Notes under the pieces: generated by a model
Databases searched by the model: none
Told to the model about the DNA's origin: nothing
Seen by the model: the letters and a program-made list of their open reading frames with translations, nothing else
In this document: positions 35,805-47,900 of the stretch, one piece after another
Layout: every line of letters starts with the position of its first letter
Position numbering within the stretch: position 1 is the stretch's first letter
Position numbers and translations under genes: made by a program
Assembly (NCBI GenBank): GCA_963693305.1
Contig: OY855908.1
Coordinates: 3,648,501-3,712,500 of the forward strand
Source of the DNA: Meandrina meandrites
Taxonomy: Eukaryota > Cnidaria > Anthozoa > Scleractinia > Meandrinidae
Length of the DNA: 64,000 nucleotides
Reading direction: 5' to 3'

Positions 35805-38800
35805 AAGTTAAACTTTAAATGCGTTCTTTGAATGGTAGCAGTCTTGGTTAGAAACACGTCTCCACACACCGGAAAAATCAGTCGCCAGGAGAGTAGGGAT
35901 AGAAACAGAGAGGATCTCATACTTCCATATTTGGAGTATGTTTTATCATTGGCTCGCTTTCGGCATCGTGATTGGCTTGACTATAAACACGTGACCTGAA
36001 TGTCTTATTATCGGATGCGACACGCTTACGTCATGACTACAACACGAATTGCATCGTCTAAATCAACCTACCACGTCCTTACGACAGACGCACGTGCGTG
36101 TAAATGGTTCTAAGTCGTGTCGTAGGCCTGTCGTAAGAAAAACTTGTTGCATGCGAGAAAGTCGTACCGTGTAAATCGACGCTTGCATTTTTTGGCCAGA
36201 CCGCGGAAAAGTGCTGTGTGGTCATTGCTGAGAGTAGATGTATAATTAAGTAATATACATTTAACAATTAGACTACGAGCCCGCGTTCTCTATGAGCGAA
36301 CAGTCGGAGGTGCAGCCGAGTTGACTATCGCTCATAGAAAACGACGGCGCGGGCGAGTAAAATGAAATTTCGAGCAAAACAACTTTGCGAGTAGCCTCCT
36401 TCGCAGATGTTCTTTTGGCTCGTCACGCAATCTTTTCTCCCCAAAAAGAACGTCTGCAAAGGAGGCTACTTTGCGGGCCGTTTTCACATAGCTTGGCAAA
36501 ACAGACCTTGACGTACATTCCCGCGGAAACTAGACCCATCTTATTGGTTGTTTGTTGGCGTTAAAATTACAACCAATCAGGGCAGTGCACGTCAGTTTAG
36601 CAGGGTCAACGTGAGCGCGCGAAACACGCCTATTTTCCCGCTCGTTTTCACGGTACATTGCATGACAACAGTATTATGAGAATTGTACATTTGTCCTTCT
36701 CCCGAATTACTTTTATCATTGTAACATACACATTTTCATGATTAGCACGCCAACCCCCCAATAAACAACGTTGTTGTTGCGTGGGGTGGGGTTTATCTCA
36801 ATCATTTTTTCGTAAAAAAGTTTATAATATTCAGCATTTTTTGCTCCTTGCTACATTTGTTTGTTATGCACATGAAACGATAAATCAAAATGAAGATTTC
36901 ATTTTCAAGGAGCCGCGACAAGCCCTTCCAGTGGGTAATTCATTGATTGACAGTTATGTTGCCCAAATTTGTATTTAGTATTTTTCTTTGTAAAGGGATA
37001 TTTTATTTAATATTTTTTGTTAATTTAATACTCAGCAAGTTTTTTTTAAAGAAATTCCAAAAAAAAGCAACAGGACTTATCATTCAATTAGTACAAGATC
37101 AAACAAAATCAGTGAAGATTTACAAATCACGCTAAAGTACATTCACTCGTGATTGGCAACTTTTTCAGTTGTTTTTTGAGAATAAATAGGAAGTTTGAAG
37201 TTTGTTTTACATTTTTGTAAACGCTTTCCCATTGGAAACAGTGATGAATTAATCTAGCAATTAGACCCAACTCATTCCAAATTTAACTGCCTTTAAAAAA
37301 AACCACGACGATTTTGTACATATGCGAAATGGAGTATGAACTGTGAATTCCAAGCAGTTATTATAATCAATCACTCAATGAATTTGAGGGAAAATTGTGT
37401 TGTTTTCTATCCTTCCTTTCAATACTTCGCCTCGATCTTACGTCAAATAAGTTGAACAGTGAGTAAAAAACACGTTGAAAACAGCACCTGGTAAAATTAC
37501 ATCGAAGTTAGTGAGAAATGGTACTTGACATTTATTGGCAACAATTCCCGGTTAGAAAATCCGCACAAACTCTGAATTGTGTTTGGGTCTCCCTTGTTTG
37601 ATATTACAAATAAAAATAAAATAATAATTTCAAAGTGAATTCGCTTGCTTTTCTGCTTTATGATGCGTCTTTACAAATAAAGACTTTGATAAAAACACTT
37701 GTATTATAATTTAGTTAGGGCAATGCTTAGTCAATAAACAAAACTGCGATGTGGTGTGTGTGTTTTGTTAGATTAAGTTTCATCCTCTAAATCCTTGCCT
37801 TGTCAGTCATCGGGAATTTGTAACAACTCAGTAATAAACGCACAAGGAACGTTGCTCAATTTGTAGATTACAAACTTTGTGAACTGCAATGTTATTATAC
37901 TTTCTTTTATTTTATGTTATACAGGGCCCCCGTTGATGCCAGCCCTGCGACTGAGGGGGTTACCCTGTTTAAATATCGATGATGATGATGATTAAAACAA
38001 TTACCTCGGTGGAATCTTACAGCACGATTTTTGCTGCATTTCGTGGTCTACGAGCAACAGTCGACTGGCTTAGGAAAGCTGATTTTGAGATCACTGATTA
38101 ATGAGAGATCAATCAATCATTCAACACAAACAGCTCATTCAATTTTTATTTGTCATAATCTGTAGTAGCCAACCATACAATTGATGTCTAAAAATCATAC
38201 TTTATTTTAGCTTTTTTGGCAGTTACTTTTCGTCCATGTTTTCCCATACCACATAATAAAAAGTTGCCACTTTTGGTAACACAAAAAGCACACGAATTTA
38301 CAACTCACAAGAAGAAGAACCTTGTAACGTTGTATTCAGTGTTTCTTTATCAATACCAGACCTCGCCTGACTGGTATCAAACCAGGAATTAAACTTTCCT
38401 AAATTGTGTTGGCAGTCACTCAAAAAGTCATGTCCACAATTGCCAATAATGATAATCTTGTCAAGCAACCATTTCCATCACACTCTTCGCTCATGTCAGT
38501 AGCGCTTTTCAATTTGTACATTTTATCGAGTAAAACGTTTATATGAAATGCTAAAGATATAAGACCATATAAGGTATTAGCCGCCAAAGCAGGACAACAG
38601 TTTTTTTTTTTTCAGAAAGTAATCGTTTGTATTTTATATTATTTTGTATCACCTTTTGTATCGTCAAAACACGGCAAGTGCCTTGATACATCGTCAAATT
38701 CTCGTAACAAACTATAGAAAATTGACAGAGATCAGTCAGAATAATTTACATGTTGCGTCAGAGACTTACAAATTTCCGTTAGCATGTGTTCACTGAAGTT

Positions 38801-38974
38801 TTAGCCGAGGTGAAAGTTCTGGTCCTGCAGATCAATCAAGCTTGGAAATTTCCAGTCAGTTCTTACCCTCTCTATGTCACGCAAAGCCACGCTTCCGAAA
38901 GCGTAGCGTTGTGTGACCAGAAAAAGGGCTTGTCCTGCATGCACTAGGAAATTTGATTCTTATTTTCATTTCGC
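35805..38974. other. Convergent spacer between the TRIM-NHL and SHMT 3' ends
   Basis: It holds the 3' UTRs of both genes and no exon-like frame. It includes a fold-back element at 36279-36355 (CCCGCGTTCTCTATGAGCGA against TCGCTCATAGAAAACG), the GTCACGCAA hairpin at 36390-36472, a GATGAT microsatellite near 37978, and a hairpin TGTCACGCAAAGCCACGCTT...GTGTGACC at 38875-38922. Several AATAAA-like signals are present on both strands, and none is clearly the one used. Confidence 0.6.
36390..36472. mobile_element. GTCACGCAA hairpin MITE, copy 3
   Basis: GTAGCCTCCTTCGCAGATGT and its approximate complement (ACGTCTGCAAAGGAGGCTAC) form the stem, with GGCTCGTCACGCAATC in the loop. It is related to 30530-30615 and 30780-30884 through the TCGTCACGCAA core and the CTTCGCAG segment. 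Confidence 0.75.
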
Positions 38975-41900
38975 TTAGTGATTGTCAAATCCAGGCATTG
39001 AGAAACTTCTGGCAAAGCTTTCCACCTCTCCCCTGAGAGCATCTATCTTTGCTTTGGTTTCTGGGTTGGACCCGATGTGTTCCAGAAAGTCCTTCATGGC
39101 CTCACCTAAGAGCGAACAGAAAAAAAAAGTTAATAAAACTTCGTAGCCGTTATATTATCAGAAGTATTGGAGAGGTTAAGCATGACGTTTACGGCAAACG
39201 GCAATGCCGTTTGCCGTAAACGTCATGCTTAACCTCTCTATTAACACAATGCACGGGAGACCCGCTTGTAAGCATTACAGAGATCGCAGATGTTTCTGCA
39301 ATCAAAATGATTCTTTTGCAACTAATAATAGACCAGTTTGTGATTTTGTGATATTGAAAAGGGTGCTACCATGGTGTAAGGTGAGTGTTCTTATGAGAAT
39401 CGAATAGTTTCAATAAATTGATTTGGTTTCTGAAGTATTTACGATCGGTAAACTGAACATAACGAAACATTGGTCAGATTTGAGGATTCTAGCAATGAGG
39501 GGAAGTGTGAAGATGTGTTTTTTGTTTTTCATACATCTGTCCGTTGAAGATCGAGTCAAAGGAATGTGGGAAAATTTGTTTTTGAATCGATTTCTAAGTG
39601 AGCACTGTTGTAAGTGACAGTAATGAATGGCCTGCCTGCTTGATCTCTCTCTCCTTACCTGTTGCACTTTGTGCCTCTAGAGCAATCTTCACCCCTCTGT
39701 CAAGGTACTCCACAACTTTAACAAAGTCAGCTTCTTTGAAGTTACGAGAAGTTAGGGCGGGTGCTCCTGCAAAGCAAAGAACAGTGAGTGACCAACATCT
39801 TATTTCTCCCTACAATATCAACACTGAGGAGATGAGAATAGAGTAAATCATCAACTAGTAGATACTGCCTTGATGAAACACCAAACTCTCACAACTAACA
39901 TTAACAGAAATGTATGGGAATCAGTAGGGAGAAAGTACAATGTGAATCGGGATTGAGATATGTTTACAAGTATACGTCTAAACACATTTGCAAGTAAACC
40001 ATATCAACTATTAACCTGCGTAGCTGGCAGGATTTCGCGAGCGAGTGCTTTTTTAAGTGGCCGCGTGCTTTGGTCTTGGCTGCCAAGCAGCGAGGGGTTT
40101 GGTGGGGAGTCCAGTACAAACTGAAGAATGAGGCTTTCAGGCATAGCGGGTAATGGCATGTTTTAAAGTACAATTTAACTGGAATAAATAGACGTGAGAT
40201 AACTTATGAAAGGCTAAAACAAAATTGTAGTAATGTATCACAAGTAATTTTTTTAGCGTTCATCATGATGATATATATTCTGGATAACATTTCCTGCACC
40301 TAATCTAAGTCCTCCAGGTTTAAGAGCACTCTTATCTCCAGGACATGTGTTCTTGTTGGCAGTGATTGACGACATTTCCAAAACCTTCTCCACCCGTGCT
40401 CCATCAATTCCCTAGGAATAAAAAGCAACACCTCTTAAACCTCTGGTATGAAATGGGCGTGGCCTACCCCTTCTTGTTTCAAGTTGGTAGTTCACCATTC
40501 AAAGATTGTTGTTTCTCGATAAAAGGAACAAATTGTCATCGATGCTCCTGAAGAAAAAATGTCCCTGTGGGATTTCTCAACGTGAGTTTGCAGAGACTGT
40601 ATGTGGAGCCGAAGCTTGCCCATGCTGTTTGGACTTGTGACAAAGGTAGAAATCAACAGTGTAGAGATGAAATATGTTCTGCAGCTTACCTTTGGTCTCA
40701 AGTCAAGAAGAAGTAAATGGTTGTCGGTTCCACCTGTCAAACAAACAAAAAAAAACAACAGAAAATTACATTTCAACAGTAAATCCTTCATCAGTAGCCA
40801 TGACCCTGCACCAATCCAAACAATTCCCTCTTATTGAAACTCTTCCTTCTATAGCCAGGGTACCCCCAGATGACTTAAATTCATTTTATCTATTTTCACT
40901 AGACTCTTTGCAGTCTCTCTACATTTTAATGCAAAAGAAAGCGAAAGAAACATCAAACAAAGCAGAACAAAGCAAGGGCAAGCACAAAAATTAAATACAA
41001 GGGGGTTGGGGTGAGTGCTTGCTCGTTTTGCACTGGCATCAAGTTTTCTCATGATTTTTTACCTGTGCTTAATGATTAAAAAAGTATATTTGAGAGACAA
41101 AGGGCTGTTGTGAAAAGCACAATCTAAACAAAGGGTTTTAAAATCTATTCAGACAAAAGTGGCTAGAGATGCTAAGCCTTACCTGACACCATTGAATATC
41201 CTAAATCTGACAAAGCTTTTGCCATAGCCTTGGCATTTTTTAATACCTGGAGCTGGTATTCCTTAAACATTGGGCTTTGTGCCTGAGACATTACAAATGA
41301 GAACAAATTATCTTATTGCATTCCTTTCTATAGTTTTATTGATTGCGCCTTTTAGTAACATGCAAACTCTGAAGTTCAAACCCATCTAATGACTCCTTTT
41401 TTGCTGCCATCAATCACATTAATATGGTGACAGCAACGAGCCTTGAAAAAGTTTCTGATTTGCTGCTGTTATCCTCCCGCTAGTTTTTTATTTATTTATT
41501 TATTTTTTTATTCTTTCTTATATATCTTATCTTTTTAGTTGTAAATGTCTGTTGTTTGGGGAATCTTAAAATAAATAAATAAAATAAAATAAAAAACAAA
41601 AACAAACAGATGGATCAAAACCAACCGATCACAACCGACAGACATGACCTTTTGACCTGGCTAAAATGAACTTCTGTTGAAATCCCGAAATGTCCACTTA
41701 GATGATTGCCGGCAAGAAAAAACGCAAACTGTCAGTTGAGGTTTGAATTTCAGAGTTTGCACGTTATTGAAAACCACAATAATGCTAAATTTTGCACATT
41801 TTTCATCTCTTGCTTTTAACACGTAAATCAATCTGATTTGTAAAGCTTGCAACAGATGTGAACAAATCAGAGTGAGTGGGTCACGTGAAGAAACTGATAA

Positions 41901-44900
41901 GAAAATATCAATGCCCATCCCATGGAAAGTTGTAGGAAATTTGGAATGGGGAGGGGGGTCAAACCCTTCCCTTCTGTGGGTAAGGTATGGATATTTTCTG
42001 TAGCAACACAATAAGCGATATTACAATTTTATTTATTGATTTAAAGTCAAATGCCACTAACCTGTTTGAGTGCCACGCCCACGCCGGCAATAGCATGGTT
42101 GTGCGGTCCTCCCTGAAGGGACGGAAACACTGCAAAGTCAATGTTCTTGTCAAAATCATACTTGATCTCTGGAGGAAAGTCAAGGATTACATACATTGCA
42201 CAGAGGACCGCAGATCATGTCTATAGTGTAAAAACTTATCACAGTGCTCAGCCATTAATAATTTACTCTTGCAATTTCTATTTTATTAAAATTTGTTACA
42301 TTCATTAGTTAAAAGAAGACAGGAAGGGATAATCTCAGAGATATCATCCAAAAGTCACCTTCAAATCCAGGGAAACCAAAAAATACAGTTGACACTCTCT
42401 TTGTGACCACTCTCATTAGCAACCACCGTTTGAATTATAACTTGAACTCTTAACCCTTTAAGTCCTAATATCAAAATGCATGTACTCCCAACTGTTCCTT
42501 GTACATTTGTTTTGGAACTAATAAGGAGAATCTGTTTACAGATCAGGACATTTTATCTTTAGTGATTATTTTCTTTATTCTCATCACCTGTCTGTTTGAT
42601 TCCGCAGTGATATTGTAAGGAGAAATTAGATGCTGGTCACTCTTAGGGGTTTTAATAAAACTATGGTCTACTTGTCATGATCACATTTACTGTAAACATA
42701 GAGAATTTCCTTGATAATGTTTGTTGGTAAACATTTATGATGATAATTGTGTTCTTGAAACAAGGAGAATAAAAGGATATCTTTTCCAGTTTTCTTGTTA
42801 GTTCCTTTGACACCAACACGGTAGAAGATTAAACCAGCTCTGTAGCAAGAGAGAATATAAAAAAAAAACAAACAAATGGGATTTAGCTATGAATGTGAGT
42901 TAGTACAGCATTTGTTCTAGGGGGAGTAGCAAGAATTTATTCTGAGTACCTGACAGCTCTGAGGGTCTTGTGAGTGGTTGTTGTGACCACGTGGGAGTGG
43001 TCAAATGGGCTTGGGATAACCTGGTATAAGAAAAACAAACACAATTAGAATTGAAATAATCTTGAGTTCCAAGAAATAAACTTGGAAAAAAATTGAAACA
43101 GATTGTCTGTGGCCAGCTGGCTTGTCCATTTTTGGCTGTGTTCTCATTCCAGAGCCTGGGTAAGCTCAAAGTCGAGAAGATGGGAACTCTCCAGCTTGAA
43201 AAAAGGAGGGAGCTGAGTGAGGGTGGGTAATTTCTCGATCCAATCAGGGAAGGGGAAGGTCCAAAACGTTTTGAGCCCTCTCAGCCTTCTATTTTTCCAA
43301 CTTAAGTGAAGGCCTAAAGCCCCCCCTCCTCACCCCTCCCCTGCAACAACCACAACCCTTACCTAAAATTCACTACATGCCTCACTATAAATAGCGTGTA
43401 AAAAAGTTAAGACGGAATCCACCAGGAAGTCGAGTAATATTTATTTAAGTTGGACAAAAATCGAGTACCAGAATAATTTAAATCATATTGCGTTATTTTC
43501 TACCCTAAATAAAAGGTAAAGATGTAAGTAATTATCACTGATAACACCAACAACAATTTCTTATCAGAGTCTTAGAAAATGAATTTCAAAGTTCACAAGC
43601 TATAGGGAAATTCTCACGTGCAGCCATTTTGTAAAATCGTCTTTAAGCGATTCAGTGGAATTCAATGAAATTTCAAAATTTGTTTTCGGTGTTTGGTGTT
43701 GTTAGAAAAGATTTCTTTTGATAAGATATTTGAAGCAGTAACACAAAAGTTTGCAATAAGGTGTAAATAATTTTGGTACAACAATTTCTTATCAGAGCCT
43801 GAGAAAATGAAATTTAATGTTCACAAGCTATAGGCAAAAGCTTGCGTCTTTTAAGCGATTTAGTGGAATTCAGTGGAACTTCAAGATTGGTTTTCAATGT
43901 TTGGTGTTGTTAGAAAAGATTTCTTCTGATAAGATATTTGAAGCAGTAACACAAAAGCTTGCAATAAGGTGTAAATAATTTAATTGGTACATAATTTTGT
44001 CCAACAACTACTCAAAGTCCTGGCGGATCCCGTCTTAATTATTACTTATTTTGCATGTACTGCATGCTTACCTGTGCAGCTACAAGGCCACTTATATGTG
44101 CCATATCTGCCAGCAGAACTGCTTTGTGTTCATCAGCAATCTGGTATAAAAAGAACCTAACCATTACCAATAAAGTATAGATAACAATTAACTGGAACAC
44201 AACTTGTGAAGAATGTTAGATCTATGTTAGACAGTTAAATGGCTTCAAAAAGGACTAGATGTTCAACAACTAAACATATATAACACCCTACTCCAAAACT
44301 TTAAAGTCTTTAAGATAAGGGGCATAAGATGACTTTGTAGAAGATCGAAGAGTTTCTGTGTTAAGTAATGAGCATGCACAGCAGCTGTACAATGCATGGT
44401 CAATAAAGACAGCAGTTGATAGATAATCCAAAACAATACCTTTCTCATTCTCTCATAGTCATAAAGTCTTGAGTATGCGCTCGCTCCAGCAATAATCACT
44501 TTAGGGCGGAAAAGACGAGCAGTTTCTTCTAATTTGTCATAGTCAATCAAGCCTGTCTCTTCCTGAAACACAAAACAAAATGCATATGAATGGTCAGTAT
44601 TAAATTTACAACACAAGTTTTCTCACTTCAATACAACAATCAACTTGACTGCAGGATAACAGGATAAGTTTTGTGTCAGTATTTTCTTTGTTGGGTGATA
44701 TCCAGGATTAAACCAGAAACTCATAAGGAGTTGAAATGTGTAACGCGCGTTCACAGCGTTTGAATATTCAGTTTTGCCAAGTACCATATTTGGCAACACA
44801 AAGAGTTTGTACGCAAATGATTTACACACATAACGACACACGCAACAAAATTTTCGGTTTTGTGATAAGTCACTTGAATTTCGACCAAAACGCAGTAAAT

Positions 44901-47900
44901 CACTCACAGAAACTAAAGAAATTCATTACAGTATCAAGTGAAGTTCTGCAGACTACTGAATGATGACGAAACAGAAGAATTTAACCAAATTTAAGTTTAT
45001 TCAACCCAAATTGTTCAAAAACAATATCACACCATTTAGCGTGAGCTAGCGCGCACTGTGAATTTAATCCAGATATTGCAATTTTGATTGGTTGAATTTT
45101 TCTCATGATTTTCCAAATATGGTACTTAATGAAAATGAATGTTCAAATGTGTTATACAATGCAAATTATAGGGAGTTACACGTTTCAACCATTATGGGTT
45201 TCTGATTTAATTCTCAACCTTAAAACCTTGAGCCAAATAAAATGCAATATTTATATTAGGTATGATTAAGGGTACTGCTCTAATTATACTATCAATAGTT
45301 ATTAATTGCAAAGTCCTGTACTTTCATCTGTCAACTGTTCCAACTTTCCTAAGAGCTATATAACTTTCCATATTATTGCTGGAATTACTTACATTCAGTC
45401 TGTATGGCATTGACTCAAAATAAATTGATGTTGCAGAAATCCTCTTTGCATCAGTCATAAAACCGTGGGTTAAACTGGAATAAGAAATCAAAAAAAATAA
45501 CAGCATCTTGTCAGTGAACAACATCAAGTTTCTCATTAATCTTTATATCTGCTTCAGTCTGTAGGCTGAGTCAGACAGGTCCAAACTCAAGAGACATGAA
45601 GTATATGGGACAATTTTAAATTCAGACAAGCAACACAGCCCCCTCCATGGCAGGGCCTCATTTACGCATCCTGGGTAGAGGAATGTCTCACCCAACAACA
45701 CAATGCAACAATACCAACCTCATGGCTGTCACTAAGGGCTGGGACCAGGGAATCCCCCCGGCTACTATGAGTTTAAGCCCTGGAAATTTTGAAACAAAAC
45801 CACTGGAAAGTGAAAAATATATCAAACAAAAATAATTTTGTTCCCCAGCTACTTTTTTACTCTTCCTGCCTACTTGAAAAATTAGTAAGAACACTAGCCA
45901 GCCTGCAACCAGGCTTGAAAATGGACTTCCAGAGTCCAGTGAACTAATTCCTCGGCTAATGTACCTCCTTCTAAGAACTAACATTAAAACACATGCAAAA
46001 ACTTACTGTCCCCCGTGGGGCAAGTCAAGTCCCATGATTCTGTCATGTGGCTTTAAAAGTCCAGTGTAGGCTGCAAAATTGGCAGGAGACCCTAAAACGC
46101 AAATAAATTTGGATTAAACACATGTATCACCATTTTGGCACTAAATAATGATTTCAAGCCAGCAGTAACAGGAATTAGATATAGCTACAAATTATGAGTA
46201 AATGTTCAGACATAATGTTCTAATTGCTTTTCCTACTCAAGCCAGGGACCTCTGACATTTGATTTGAACGCTTTCACACTGATGGTGCACAACCCTGGTC
46301 AATACTCTAGGGACACTAATAGACATAATAGCTTTCTTGTCCATCTGTTTAAAAAAGTCTCAAAAAAGGGCCTTTACTTGGGTACGGAAATTAAAGACAG
46401 TAATAGCCTGCGAGCAGACTCGCTGTTGGGTCACACTCATGAACAATGGAAAGAGCAAATCTGAGAGCAAAGTGCTCCAGGGGGGGGTGGGGGGGGAGGA
46501 GCCTGGTGCAGAAGCTATCGCAGCTTCGCCGGTCTTTTTCGTGGCTTTGCCGCTCATGCATGTGGCCCATAGGTGAGCCTGCTTGCAGGCTAAGACAGTA
46601 ATTTCTAAATGTTGACAAAGAAGATTTTATTGTTTCGCAAATATATTGTGATATGTTGTTCAATTATTGAAATTCATATTGTGACAAACAATGTTGCGAT
46701 TCAGCAGTGCACTGGCATATCATTGTAGCACTCAAAAAAATAGGCAGTCTAAGACTACATGTGCCTAGTGATAGCCTAGTATATAACGACAACATTCGAC
46801 AAGAAACGCTCGTCCACGGCCAGTGATCGAGGGAAGAATCATCAACACTTTCTTCAGTTTCTTTACCGATAAAGCAAGAAAATTCTCAAAAAATCCCTTC
46901 ATGTTGCTTTTAAGATCAAATTCTTTGAAAATCCACCGAAAGTTGAGCCTGGCTCTAGAAGAAAAGTAACATAAATTTATCTTTAACATAGAAAACTTAC
47001 CAACGTCGTTGAAGAAATGTGCAATGTGAGCACATGAAGTGCGTAAATGGCTGATGTCAAATTGAGCTTCCAATTATGACGTGTTAATTAGATGCGCTCA
47101 TTACCAATTACGAATTACGGACACACACGCATGCACGATAACATAGTGCCTTGGGCTCTACGAGCCACTAGGCACAATAATAGGAGAAGCCACTTAGTGT
47201 CTCCAGTGTTTGACTACCTGAGTATGGTTGGACATTGACACCCCACTCATTTGGATCCAGATGAAAGGCATCTAGTGCTCTTTTCTGAACAAGCCGTTCA
47301 ATTTTATCAATTATTTGTGTTCCTCCATAATATCTGAAAGATAGGAATAACAATGGAAGATATGTTCAACCTTACTTCCCGGTTTTACAGTCAAAACCGA
47401 AGAAGCGTGAACGCCAAAAATTATTTCTGGAATGTTTATTGTTGTACGACCAATCAGATTCGAGACGTTACCGCAACAAACCGCAACAGCAATTAGCAAA
47501 AAGGTTTCGATTCTTTTTATCACGAAACGACTTTTTCGTCTACATTAAGTCTTGAGATCACCACCGATTAACAAACACTCTGGAATTATTACAGTCAAAA
47601 TACTCAGCGCGTGCCGCTTAGAATTCCGGAAAAGTTTTGATTAACGGCGAACGGATTGCATTATTGGTTTCAAACATTCAAATTTAATTTGAATATTGTA
47701 GATCATCCAACAGTGAACACGTGAGCACGTGAACCTGTAAAAAATAAACCAATCAAATTGCTTCATTTCTGACAGGCTCACGTGTTCACGTGTTCACGGT
47801 TGGATGATCTACAATATTCAAATTAAATTTGAATGTTTGAAACCAATAATGCAATCCGTTCGCCGTTAATCAAAACTTTTCCGGAATTCTAAGCGGCACG

